From Sipunculus nudus (Eukaryota > Annelida > Sipuncula > Golfingiida > Sipunculidae), in contig CM049314.1 of assembly GCA_026874595.1 (NCBI GenBank), positions 10,716,729-10,780,728 of the forward strand: a DNA stretch of 64,000 nt, given 5' to 3'. Both the position numbers and the translations under genes were made by a program. The notes under the pieces are model-generated. The model searched no databases. It was not told the DNA's origin and saw only the letters and a list, made by a program, of their open reading frames with translations. Position 1 is the first letter of the stretch; each line of letters opens with the position of its first letter. This document shows positions 27,205 to 39,296 of the stretch, piece by piece.

Positions 27205-27232
27205 ACTAATTTATATCATTCTTTCATTGCAG
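27205..27232 (+). other. Splice acceptor with branch point for the muscleblind exon
   Basis: A branch-point-like CTAAT (branch A about 27209) lies 23 nt upstream of a pyrimidine-rich tract ending TTGCAG. The AG is at 27231-27232. The spacing and composition fit a metazoan 3' splice site. It is the only strong acceptor I noticed upstream of the start codon within a few hundred bases. Confidence 0.65.
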
Positions 27233-27485
27233 ACATACACCCAGGAGTGACTATACTACGTTATCAGCACTGGTCTCATATCTGTCAATCATCTCCATGC
27301 CCCGCCTACGCAAGTGAACTAAAGGATCTGATTGGTCGATGACTCAAGATACATTGGAATTGGGATCTCCTGTCTTTAAACGTTGCCATAGTAACACCCT
27401 GGCCCGGAGCGTCAGGTCCTGGCTTATTATCGTGTCTGTACGATACCATTGGTGCTTATAATTCCGTCGGCTGACAGTTCTTATA
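27233..27485 (+). other. mbl: 5' untranslated part of the muscleblind first coding exon
   Basis: The exon is inferred to start at 27233, directly after a TTCTTTCATTGCAG acceptor, and to run into the CDS at 27486. The whole exon is then 442 nt. This leader is less AT-rich and retains more CpG than the flanking introns. It contains an inverted CCAAT (ATTGGTC near 27331) and two short upstream ORFs. Because an acceptor precedes it, at least one upstream non-coding exon or alternative promoter must exist; I could not identify it. Transcription could also start inside this region, so the 5' boundary is less certain than the 3' boundary. Confidence 0.65.
27339..27461 (+). other. Upstream ORF (40 codons) in the muscleblind leader
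   Basis: An ATG at 27339 opens 40 codons ending at TAA 27459-27461. It is in the same frame as the main CDS and stops 24 nt before the main ATG. Its start context is weak (T at -3, A at +4), so leaky scanning is likely. I see no recognisable domain in the peptide. A second, six-codon upstream ORF lies at 27297-27317. They could dampen translation of the main frame, which is inference. Confidence 0.5.
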
Positions 27486-27674
27486 ATGGCAATGGTGAAT
27501 CCCATGGTTAACCTGGTTAATGTAAAAGACTCACGCTGGCTCACGCTAGAAGTTTGCCGCGAATTTCAACGCAACAAGTGCACTCGCACTGAGCTAGAAT
27601 GCAAATTCGCACACCCACCGCCACATGTTGAAGTTCAGAATGGCCGAGTGACATGTTGTTTTGACTCTATAAAG
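27486..27674 (+). CDS. mbl: Muscleblind-like splicing regulator, first coding exon (partial gene)
   Basis: This is the N-terminal 63 codons of a muscleblind/MBNL protein, a sequence-specific RNA-binding regulator of alternative splicing (also RNA localisation and stability) that binds YGCY-type motifs in pre-mRNA. The sequence shows a CCCH finger with C24, C32, C39 and H43 (CX7CX6CX3H, the MBNL finger 1 spacing), preceded by KDSRWLTLEVCREFQR and followed by NGRVTCCFDSIK, all hallmarks of the family. The codon run ends in phase 0 at a consensus donor, where the family normally splices into the exon for finger 2. The start at 27486 is supported by an in-frame TAA at 27459-27461 and a good context (A at -3, G at +4). 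M3 and M7 are also possible starts. The N-terminus resembles protostome muscleblind. The linker between C32 and C39 (TRTELE) differs from the commoner SRPDTE. Finger 2 and the rest of the gene lie beyond the window. Confidence 0.96.
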
Positions 27675-27680
27675 GTGAGT
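27672..27680 (+). other. Splice donor of the muscleblind exon
   Basis: The exon ends AAG and the intron begins GTGAGT, a full metazoan donor consensus. It falls exactly after the DSIK codons, where muscleblind genes splice in phase 0 to the second-finger exon. Reading through would add unrelated residues and reach a stop near 27731. Confidence 0.93.
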
Positions 27681-28827
27681 ACTGTTTTATTTCTGTATTT
27701 TCATCAGAATCACATATCAGTGTTGTCATAAGTTAAGAATATTTGTTTCCCAAACTTGTATGTTGTATCCTTGTTCTTCTTTCATTGTCTTTTTCTTCCT
27801 GATTGAACAGAGACGATCCAAGAACACTTAAAAACAAACTTTTTGTTATCACTTGGTGTTTCTTCAGGTTCAGTTAAAACAAGCCATCAGAACAAGTTGT
27901 ATAAGCATATTTAAAAGCTCAGTTGTCATAATCCAATTTAAAATTTGGTAAATCTATCCTATTTTGATGATAAGTTCTTAATCCAGACCCAGTGCTTTTG
28001 AGCCAGTTCAAAAAGACACTTAAAATCGGTAAATTTTGAGCTTAAACATTGCCAGTTATCGATTATTTCAAGCAGGTTCTGGTAATCTCCTTATATGAAT
28101 TTTAAAAAAATATGTCTAACCATTTAACATCATCAGGGTGGTGTTGAAGTAATACTTTGCATTGAAGTAATACTTTTCATTCAGTCCAGTCATATCTATG
28201 ATTAATCCAACATTACATACCACCTTCCTTATTATAGGTAAAATCAGTAGCAAATTTTAGAGCAAGTGATTGCTCACTATGCTCTGACTGTCCCATGTCC
28301 CTGCTGATTACCCATAATGCTTAGCCATGGTTTAGCTTCAGTAGCTTGTTCTAGTTTGTTCTGTAGATCCAGAGCAGATATAGCAGAATCTGGGGTTTCT
28401 AATGGACAGAAAGATAAACTATTTAATGCCAATTAACTTACATGCACTGAACTGCTGCAAATTAGGTACAATACCTACATTGTCAAACTTCAAATTACGA
28501 TACCTTCATTGTCAAACGTCAAATAATATACATGTTCATTTCAGTTTTTTTGTTCTTTTCATGTAAAAATTTGTTTCATGTTAAGTTGCTTTCCATTATT
28601 TTCTGTGTCACTAAGAAACATATGGTCATCAAAAAGGAAATCACACCTTTAATTGTCATTATCCATACACCATTTAAAAAGTCAGTTCTACCGGAAAATA
28701 TGGATAATGCAAGTTTATGGCAAGAGTGAAGCCTTTGTAACTGTATAATTAACAAGTAACATAGATCTCTAATGTAAAGCAGAAGTTGAAATTTCTTTAT
28801 ACACACTGTTGAACATTGCACACAAGT

Positions 28828-28985
28828 CCTTCACCCAAGGTCTGCGGGGACCGAGTCATTTTCGTTAACCAATCAAAAGCCTACTTGTCAGATGAGCTTG
28901 GGCATGCAGACCGAGAAGTGGTGTCTCAGTGAATTAGGGACCTATCCGCGAATGAGAGACGCACGTACCCTCGAGTGCATTTAAT
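28828..28985. promoter_or_regulatory. CpG-retaining island with CCAAT box downstream of the first coding exon
   Basis: About nine CpG in 160 bp, with TTAACCAATCAAAAG (a strong CCAAT context, about 28865-28879) and GACGCACGTACCCTCGAG near the right end. No open frame of interest. Its place 1.2 kb into the intron would suit an intronic enhancer or alternative promoter. This is inference from composition only. Confidence 0.25.
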
Positions 28986-30570
28986 TTTTTTTTTCCATGC
29001 AATGGGCTATTGAGTTGTCTGTTTTTCCCTGCCTGGATCTTTTACTGATAGAAGGTCATATTTCACCATAGTCTGTTTGTTTGAGAACAACGCACAGCTT
29101 CGCCTAACAGGGTTGCTGAAATATTTACTTGTATAGGGCCTCTGACTGCCTTGTTTGCACACACTTGCAGGCCCAGGAGAACTTTTGATCTTGGCCACTT
29201 GAGGAACTTTTTTCATGACAGACGGTACTTTTTTGCCTTATCTTTACCTTTGGCCAGGTAAATGATTATTCTCCAATGCCACTAAATCAGAGTCTGTTAA
29301 TGTTTCCTGATGTCTTTGCTTTCATTTTGTCATTAGTTACACTCACATTACACTGTAATTGGGCCCATGCTTGATAAGTAATTGTTCTTGATAGACCAAG
29401 GCCTTGCTGTTTCTTGTCAGATCCTCTCAATCAATCAGTTGGTGGTGTACCTTGTAGCCTTATCACACATAGTATCTTCTTTTTTGATCACCAATGGCAT
29501 TTGACCTTGTTGAGCAAAATGTTGAAAGATTATTCAGTTATACCAGTAATTTTGTTACAGTTTTGTGAATTCCCAAATAAGTATTTCAGATGTCTTGTTT
29601 GCTTAATATGGCTTTCATGAGAATTCTCAGGAAACATTCTTTGCCTTACAAATGATTTATTTATGACCATATATTTGTTCATAGTATGATCCAAACAAAT
29701 CAAAACCTTTTCCCTTTTCTTTTATCACATTCCAAAAGTATATTAAAGAGTCTTGACAGACTGAATGAGACCTTTGAAATTCATTATTTGACAGATTACC
29801 CATTATACACTTACAGCATAATATAGGATGTACTGTGAGTGATGTTACAGACAGTAATGTTGCAAAACTGTCCAATCAAAAATCTTAAACACTTGCAGCC
29901 CTGATTCTTAGTGTGCCAGCATAAGCAACTAAGGCATATTTATGGTAGAAGTAGATAGCGAATATTCATATATGCAGGCAGGGGTTTGCTTACAACACTA
30001 TATCAAAACTTGTTGCCTATTTATAAAGCAGTAATTGTATGCCTTGAGGCTGAAAACTACAGTCTGCAGGTATTTCAATCTGCCAACCCAAGGAGCTCCG
30101 GAAATTCCGATCACATTTCATCAAAATGTGTCTTCCAGCTCTGAAGGCATAAAAACTTGTAGTAGCTGCGGGGCCAGTATGGCTGCTAGCAAGTATAAAC
30201 AGTCCTGTGTATCACATGGGGCAGCCATGACATGTCAGTGTAGCAGTTTTTGTTCCTCTTCACTGTAAATCACTGGAATGTTGGGAGTGCCTAGTTACCA
30301 GCCTGACAGGGTGATGCAGTGAGCTGTGTATCGTTACCCCAGCGGCTGCTGAGACTAGCACGGGTAACAGAGACATATCATTGTGATGGGAATTCAGGTC
30401 CACATCAGGTTGTTTGTAGCCATTGTGACCTTTCCTGGGCTTTTGGGAAGAGTTCTTGGTAGATTGCATAGCTCCCCCAGTCACAGTCCATGCTGACAAA
30501 GCCAGGTGTGAAAAATATCAACAGCTGTGGAAGGTCATTTCTTCAATCAAGGGAATACTGATGTTAGAAT
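28986..30570. other. Intronic stretch, nothing gene-like
   Basis: Short open frames only. Those at 30035-30268 (+) and 30260-30499 (-) have no recognised domain and no splice context that persuades me. Confidence 0.5.
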
Positions 30571-30720
30571 AGTAATAAAAATACAAAATTATGATAAGGG
30601 CTTAGGAACACATTCAAATAAGAAATAAAAATACAAAATTATGATAAGGGCTTAGGAACACATTCAAATAAGAAATAAAAATACAAAATTATGATTAGGG
30701 CTTAGGAACACTTTCAAATA
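30571..30720. repeat. Tandem triplication, 50-bp unit
   Basis: Three consecutive copies of a unit containing AATAAAAATACAAAATTATG and GGGCTTAGGAACACATTCAA, at exact 50-bp spacing. Copies one and two are nearly identical; copy three has a few changes. The high identity implies recent expansion, so copy number is probably polymorphic. Confidence 0.92.
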
Positions 30721-33700
30721 ATATAAAAAGGTATTCAAATAAATGATGGAATATTTGGCTGGCAGATATTTATTGAAAGAAATTTAATGTCAGATATAAT
30801 TTAATTAGGAAATTTTCTTGTATTTATATGTTTTAGTAGGCAGCTTTGCTTGTAAAATGAGAGCTGAAATCCTGTTTTCATACACTACCGGGATCATTTG
30901 GTTTTAAAGATATCGGAGCAAATTTTAAAAGGGCATTGGTAATGTTTGTATTTCAGGTGAATCAATTCCAAGGTAATTGTTTAAGGACAAGTCTTTGTGG
31001 CTGTTGGTGCCAGTCCCAGGATACCTGTCTTGACAGGAGATGTTCCGCTGCCAAGTGGTGTTGATCAATCAATCCTACTTGTGCCATGCAGTATGCACAC
31101 ATGATTGTATAATATCCCAGAGTTCTTGTATATATATAGCCTACTTGTGTTGAAACAATTCTTGGATGGCTGAATAAATTATTTATGTATCTTCAGGCTA
31201 TTTATAGATCATTACATGAACCAATCCTGGATGATCACAGGGACCTGATACTGATCGTATATTTGATGCAGTCAGTGATCGCTGTGTGCCCTGAATTAAT
31301 AATGCATTTAATTATTCACAATTTTCCCCAAGGATGAAACAGAATTACACCAATTGGCACAAGGGCTTTTGTCGGACTGTTGTTCGCTCCTTATGAACTG
31401 TCACATCAAAGTAATTTGAATTGAAAATTCTGATCTATATCAGAATAATACTTTCTCAATGAATGATTTGGATCCATTGTAGAACTTAGAAAACTTTCAA
31501 TTAATTTGAGCTGGTAATCGAAAAATATTAAAAACCAGTTCAAGCAAAGTCAAGGGCTATAGAAGTAATATCTTCTTCTTTTCACTAGACCAGAACAATA
31601 TATTAAACAAGATTTGTGGAATCATATTTCTTAAGTGTCTTTGATTTGCTTTCTAGAATAAGTTTGTTTTGTTACATCATAATGGATCACTAGCCTGGAC
31701 CTATCTGGGGATATACAAACAAGACCTTTGTAATGTGACCATGACCTACTTTTAAAGGCCATAAATGGACTTTTTCATGGGGATTCTTCATCCTCATTGT
31801 TCTACTGGTTGTGCTATGTCATATCTGTTGACCTCTGAGCACATGCAAAATGGGCTATCTGGGAGAGGTTGGCAAATGATCTGCAAAGTTTCATTTCTAA
31901 GAGTGTTCTTTTCAGGCCATATTTTGAGTGTGGCTTCTTGAAGCAGTTTAGGGATTATCCTCAGTGAATTTGATTTATATACTACATTTGGTGTGTTGTT
32001 TCTGAACTTTCATCTTATGTTAGACCATATCACAGTACATGGTACATATTTTAGAAAACAGGTTTTCTTTCCTGTTAATTGACACAGGGAGCATTGTCAA
32101 AACCTGAATCATCCTCTTTGTGGGAATTTTATGGTACAGTCTTAGATGGGAACCTTTCAGCACACAAGTGATGACATTGACATTTCAGGGTAATTTGAAT
32201 TTTATTGTCCTGTATTGGGAGGGTTGACTAGATGGTACAGGTGAAGAGGTAGACATGAATTACTGCTGCTCAGAGTCAAATCTGCCAGAGAAAAACACTG
32301 TAGCTATCAAACATTTCAGGGCCTTTGAATTCAGTTTAAGGCACCTACACAGGTAACAATAGTCAGACACACAGGTAACCCCACCTGTCATCCAGGTGTA
32401 AACAGCAGGTGTGCATCAAAGGTGAGCCTAGATTATTTATACTGACATTCCTAGTGGCTGTAGCTGGGTGTTACAGACAGATATATTAATTTATTATAGA
32501 CATGCATACGCACAACAAAACACGTGGAGTTATTCAGGACAACCAACAGAGAAACGCTGAGCTATTTCTGGAACAAGAATGGCACATTCAGGACTGTTTG
32601 CAGGATTAAAAGGTTTCTTAGTCTGGTATAACTTTATTATTTGTTCTCCGGGAGAGGTATTCTGGCAAAGAAATATTGTAACATTTTAATGGTTTGAACA
32701 TGTATTATAATATAACAATTGTAAATTGACAACAAATTTGTAAGACAATCTGTACTCAAAGGAAATGCATCCCTCATCATTATCATCCTTGATGCCCTTC
32801 CATGTTTGTCAGCAATTAGTTTGCCTTCTCTTCTGTTACCTTTTCTTAGGTCTCAGTTTTTGAACATGCTGTCCAGCCAATCATTATTCACAGCTGTTGC
32901 TCGGTCAAAAGTTGTCAACCTCAGTGACCATGGCCTGGATGATAAGCTAGGACACGTGTGGTTAAGATCATGGTTGGGGGTCCTCTTGCAAGAGATGATT
33001 TCATGCCTTTGAGGCCAAACAGCATTGTCCTAACCATTACTTCACCATAACAAATACTAAAAAATCCTTCCCATATTGTGTATATTGATCTAAGCATGGA
33101 GATCAAAGAAAATTTTCACTGAAGAGAGGAATATTTTTGTATAGTGTTGTATATACTGGAAACATACATACTGTTTGTTCTCAGCTCCGGCTGTAACAAA
33201 TGTGTGCCCCAATTCTGCACTCTTGGTCTCATTAAACTGGACATTTTTTTCTAGTCTCATTAAACTATGCTTTCAAACAAATGTTTCAGTAAGGTCACCA
33301 GTGTTGGTTTGGGTAATTATGTACACAAGATATGGAGTTGAGCAAGTCAGATGTAGGTTTTGAGCATGTAACATGCAGGTTTTCACGATCAGTTCTTCAA
33401 CAGACTGGTTGAATCAACCAGGTATAGTGCTTCAGGTTAATTAGTTGCAGGTCTAAAACTAGAAGGAACCTGGCAGGAGAAACCTAAGCTAAAGAAGTAT
33501 CAGATTCCTGATGTGTAGCATGTCGACATTAAATAAAGATGACTTAGAAATAGGGCACCTGGTACCAGCAGCAGTATCCTTAACGAGGCTGATACTGCCA
33601 GGTAGGTCGATGCTTGGTAATGTACAGGTGGATTGTGGTTCACCTGTGATATTGGCATTTATACACCAGGAAGGCAGTGCAGAGAAAAAAATTGTTCTAT

Positions 33701-36700
33701 AGACGTTCTTCTTAACCCTATGCCTCCAGTGTTTGACGGTTACTAGGAAACTGTCCGGGCTTCAGTCATATATCCAGGTCCAGTCAGGCCTGAGATTTAT
33801 GTAGTTGATTTACTAGCCCGGCTAGATCGGATGGTTCTTTATATATTTTGACAGGCTTTACTTTTATTTGCTTTATGACCCTGCCTTAGTGGTAGTACAT
33901 ATATACTCTAGATAAAGAAAAGTAGTTTAAAATTTAGGAACATGCCTGTGGTTTCTAAGCAGATCAACATGCAATCTTTTTCTTGTTTCTTTTTCTCCAG
34001 TGTCTCTAACTTACTGGGTAGCTAGGTCCCAAGTGTAATATTAGTGCCAGCTCACTTGGAGAAGAGCATATTTCATTCTTTCCCTCGGGTTTTAATTTCA
34101 TGCACAACGCAAATAAACACAAATCTGGCATGTAAACTTGGCATCAGAAGGAGAGTAGTCACATGAGCCGCGATGAATGCCCCTGTACCTACCATAACCT
34201 GGATGTTATGATGCGTAATGTGTTTTCACGGTCTGGGAGTCATTGTGACAGTCGAGTGCAGTCACCAGTAACAGTTACCCTTGAATCAGAAATGAATAGA
34301 AATTCAGTGCACAATGCAGAGCACCCACATTAAATAAAATGCACTCAGTTTGTACTTTATGCATGGTTTAATAAGCTTTTGCATACTGTGTCCCCTGTAT
34401 GTACTGTATATATACAGTATAGTCTTAATATGCAGAGGCTAAAGAATTTATGATCATTACTCAGATTATTTCCTTTTTTTGTCACAAAAAAGGCAAAATC
34501 TACATTACTTTTATTTTTGAGACACAATGTGACATTATTATAAAATATAAGACATTATTTCCCCATGTGGTGCTGTGTGTCATTGTCACACAGAGAACTT
34601 TTGCATTGTTTAAACCAAAAGCAAATGCGAATCCAAGAAATCAATATTCATAGCTTTGTGACCTCTGAAATACAGACCGATCGATTTTGTGGTTAATCGT
34701 TAAACCCCTTGGTACAGCAACATACATTTGTTCACCAGGTGATACCAACCCTGTGAGCAAACTTAACATCGCCTATGCTGTAGAAACTTCCCAGGACTGT
34801 AATAGTCTGTGATACCAGCAGGGTTATATTGCAGCCAGTGCTTGTTGCATAGAGACAGGCAACATGTTGTGATCGGTAACAGGTTTTTTTGTTCTCTGCA
34901 TATAGCAGTTGTTTAAACACTAAGCAGAAGCTTGTAGTTGTGGAGTACTCAACCTGGTTCTGTTCAAACACAAGGTTTCTGTGTAAAACTGGCTCTAGGG
35001 GCGCTTTGTTAATAAAGTACACCACTGTGAGTTTTAAACCTCTGATATCTTGTTTGTGTTTTACCTTTACTCACACACTGTCCTGGTATGATAAGACTTC
35101 AGTTATTTCATTGAATGCACCTTCTGTTATTGTCTGCTCACATAACCTACCAGATAAATCTGTTCAATGTGCTTTCTTCTATCATCAGTTTTGCGCACAT
35201 TATTTCTCTGTCAGAGCTTATTGTTCGTTTATTATGTTTCATTGTTAAAACTTCCAAACAAAATTTTTTAAATCTTTTTCCTTACACAGCACCTAATTTA
35301 GATATTTCCATTCAAAAGTCTCTAAAACCAATAAAATACAATAATTATTGCATTCAATGTAATACTCAGTGATGGTAATTCCAGTATGAAAAGGAACAGT
35401 GAATAAAGATGGTCTCTGTAGGCAAGCTTATTTATATTTTGCCCTCATCTATATATACGTGTATTTCCGTGCACCCACATCTCTAATGTTCTCTGACGTA
35501 TCTTACACCATATGAGTTACAATACTAGGAACAGTGTGAGAGAAATCTAGATGGCAGATCCTATCTGCCCTCCTTGAGCAGTTAAAGAAATAAGAGCTTT
35601 ATCCGCTGTAATTGCTGTAAATAATAGCCTTTGATGTTAGTTTGGGTTTTTGGAGTGTCTGGTTACCTTCAATGAGCGGCAGAATTTTACCTGATCTGGA
35701 TTATGTTGATCAATGAAACTTTTTATATTATAAGCTAGAAACAACACAAGCTGTACTTGCTGACACAGGTGGCAAAACCGTATGGTCTCTAAGCAATTGT
35801 TTAATCATGTTTAATAAAGGGAAATGGTTTCCTTGATTAATTATCATAAGAAATAAAAGCTGGGACAATATGGGTCTTCCTAGCAATCATATGACATTAT
35901 TCCAGAAGAAAGTTTGCCAAAATGAATTTTGATTGGTTTGGTTTATAGGGGAAGTCATACCCGTGGGACCACCATTAAGTCAGTCTCCAGACAGTGACAT
36001 GTTTCTGTGGCACTCCCACTGGTCATACTGGCATCAATTTAGCTGCTGGGAGAGCCATCCACACCAGAAACAAATTCTTCTTAATTAGCTGCAGAGCACT
36101 AGTATCCCTTCCAAATGACCGTAATGGCTCACTCCTGTGCTGTAATAGCGGTCAGCGGGGAAGGGTCAACAATGTCCGGACAATAATGTCACATTTGTGG
36201 CAGCATAATACCATGATGATTCATGTGACGGGTATTGGATGATTTTCCGGTGGCAGAAGTGGGATCTGCACTGGGCTTCTCCTATAGTTCTTGTAATGAA
36301 TCCATACTGTTGCAGTTGATTTGATGTGTCTGCTTTTATCATGTGAAGTATGGGGGCAGTTTACACAAAATTTGGTGCACTGTGGCCCCTCTTTTGGCTC
36401 GTTTCCCTAGTGATTGGTCTAAATTCGGGTAGCCTCCTTGATATTAACGGGCCTGAGCTGGTGGAATGCGGTAGTTTTGTTATCAGACTAAACCATCTGG
36501 GTGAGGAATAGAGTGCTGCAGTATTCTAAAGGGATTGGCTCTGTAATAACAGCCCATGCAGGGACTGCTATTTTTTATAAACTTTGTGGTATAAAGAGGA
36601 TGTAAAACTTGCATGTAAACAAGGCTATTCATCAGCTGGAAAGAATGAGTTCACTGCTTAACCGACATCAAACAGTCCAAGCATCACTTTTCTATGTAAC

Positions 36701-39270
36701 ATACAGCCTAGATCACTGCCAGTTAGTGCATGCAAGCTTCCTAGCATCAACATTCTGAGAGCAAACAAATAGCCTCTCAGTCATAAAATGTATACTAAAC
36801 AGTCCCATATATATTATAAATGGGAATTCTTATAAAAGATACCAGTATAGTTCATGTATGAAGTCATATCAGAACCTGCGGGGCTCTTCAGAAACCAAAG
36901 TCAAGCCCAGCCAGTCACAGTGTCAGAGAAATATTTATTGCATCTGTCTCCGGTTTATAAAGTGGCAGATGTCATTGAAAATGACACAAGTCTATTATAC
37001 ACTAATTAAGCATATCTAAGCTTTGCCATTTCAGCGGGCAGTAGCATTTCTGTTCTCTTAATTTTTACATACATGTTTGTTATGACTGTCAAGACAAAAG
37101 TTGATACTGAATGTGGTAAAATTAAAGTCATGAGTGAAAAATTGATAAACAAGGATAAATTAATCAGGAAAACAAAGTGGAATGATTCTCTCCCTTAAAG
37201 CAACAATTATGATAAACAAATGGCATCCTTACAGAACCATAGGTTTGTGTTATTAGGATCCTTACTGCGAGCTGCAGGGAGTTACTATTGTGACACATCT
37301 GAGGCCAGGAAGCAGTAATCTGGGTAAGAGATCCAAGTGCCTAACATAAACATGGGCGTGATCGATCAGACCATATGGTTAATGATTTTACCTAGCACAC
37401 CTCCCCGCTGGACACATTTACCACAGAATTCCCTTGTTCTTTGTGTAGAAGACTATCCCTCAGCTCCCGGACTCACTTGACCATTGGATCAACTGGATCA
37501 ATCTCTGTCTGTGATCCTCTTAGATCTGCCAGGTTCCATATAAGGTCCGTGTCCCATCCATGATAGCTGGCTTACATCGTGGAGCAGATTTAGTTATCTC
37601 TTATTACAATAAAATGACCTTATAATTTGCCAATGCATATTACATGATTGTTCAGTAATTATGGCTGTTTTGTAAACTTATATTATGATTTTGTATTTGT
37701 ATACATTTTATATAGACTTTCTAATGAGAAAACCAAGCCTTTGGTGCTCACACTGAAAGAATGACAATTGCTGTACGGAGTAACATTTTTATTTTGTATT
37801 TTTAGTGGCTCTTTTGTTTAGACTGGAACCAAGACCATTACACAAGTTTCAAGAATATAGCAGTAAATATTCTAGTTCAGAGAAAACACTGCATTCAGGT
37901 AGCATGTGCACATGGACAGGGAACAAGACCAACCCACAGTCCTCAAACCAAGCCCTGGTCAGTAATATAATAATGACAAATAAATAGTTAACACCTTTGT
38001 TGAGCGAGCTCATAAATCACTTGACCAGCTGTCAGAGGTTGACTGGGATCATTTAAGAGCCCCTCCAGTGACCATCTGGCCAATTTAACCTCAAGCTGTC
38101 CAGCAAATCCATTCCCTATGGTCATTACCAGGCTTAGATGACCCCTAATTCACTGAACACTGACCTGGCAAGAAAGTATGTTCACCTGAGGCTGTGCTTA
38201 GTATTCAGCTTGGTGGTGGCCCTAACTAACAGGAAAAGGAAGGGGTGTGTGTCACTCAGTCAGGTGTCTTTGATATATCCAGTGTGTTTATAATTATATA
38301 TATAGGAGGTACACTATTATACTCGCTGATCTAGCGGTCTGCCTGTATATGTGTGGCCATTTATTCCTTTCAGTACTGTAATTACTGGTTCCTTTGTTGG
38401 CCTGTCTCTGCCGTGATCCCGTCCTCCCTACCTTCACCCACTCAGTGATGAGGCGTCTCAGGGTCACATCACAGGTCACACAGGGCTTCTAAAATAGCAG
38501 GGCTCATCCTGAAAGTGTCAGGGTTAAACTCTTTCAATCATTGTTGAAATCATACATAGCCTTTCATTCAAACAATTCCATGTTTACTAGACCATTACGG
38601 CCTTAGGTCAGTGCTGTTTAACTTAATACTTGTTTAATTAAATTGCTTCCTTTTTCAAAAAAAGATTGTCGGGAGGACATTTTGTTGAATCATATTATAG
38701 CTTTACTTCAGTTCATTTCAATTCTTTTTAAAGAAAATTGCATTTGCCAGTTGTGTTGAAATCATCTGAGAAACTTTATACTGATATAACTTATTCAATA
38801 TATTTTAATCAAGATGAAAAAGAGTGATTGGTGTTTATACATCTTTGTCATTATAAAAAAAAACCTCTGATAGTCTGCATTTGTATGTGAACATGTTCAA
38901 ATGTCTGTTCTCTAAACAGCATATGCCTCTAATAATAGCCCAGTCTGAATAATGAGCATTGCTGATGATCTGACCCTTTTATGACCCGCAGAAGTCTATA
39001 GATTATAGTCTGAACAAGCACATATATCACTATACTCAAATAAAAGCCTGGTCTTTAATACCTGATGACCCACTATCCCCAGAACACTGCCCCTGTGTAG
39101 TGGTATGGTCGGGAATTTGTACCACAGAAATGTTACATATTTAGTTCAACCACACAATCCTGGTGGGCTGGCTATATAGAACGATTTTGAATCGTTGAAC
39201 TGCAACAGAAATAATAGTGTGCTTAAGCCAAAAAAAATCACTTTTATAGACAATGTTTAATTAAAAGAGA
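30721..39270. other. Intronic stretch, nothing gene-like
   Basis: AT-rich DNA with many unrelated short frames. A palindrome TACTGTATATATACAGTA lies at 34403-34420. A small duplication around GTCTCATTAAACT (33227-33268) is visible. I saw no coding exon of the muscleblind family or any other family. Confidence 0.5.
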
Positions 39271-39276
39271 AAAAGA

Positions 39277-39296
39277 CCTGTAGATGGCGCTGTCTG
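39277..39296 (+). promoter_or_regulatory. CTCF-like motif CCTGTAGATGGCGCTG
   Basis: CCTGTAGATGGCG matches 12 of 13 positions of the CCASYAGRKGGCR core. The following GCTGTCTG extends an exact 15-nt identity with the minus-strand site at 16862-16876. It is a candidate only. Confidence 0.3.

Larger units (their letters stand above)
1..27232. other. Non-coding region upstream of the muscleblind exon (5' intron and possibly flank)
   Basis: No coding exon was recognised on either strand. Open frames are at most about 140 codons and show no family motifs. Because the muscleblind exon has an acceptor, at least the right part is intron; where the upstream exon and promoter lie is not visible. The region is AT-rich and CpG-poor, with the local exceptions and repeats listed separately. 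Confidence 0.6.

Noticed and set aside
27013-27342. 109-codon frame running into the muscleblind leader
   Set aside because: It crosses the splice acceptor at 27232, is in another frame from the CDS, and ends inside the leader. It is an intron plus leader shadow.
34889-35248. 119-codon plus-strand frame
   Set aside because: It overlaps a 97-codon minus-strand frame, has no domain, and its composition resembles random AT-rich DNA.
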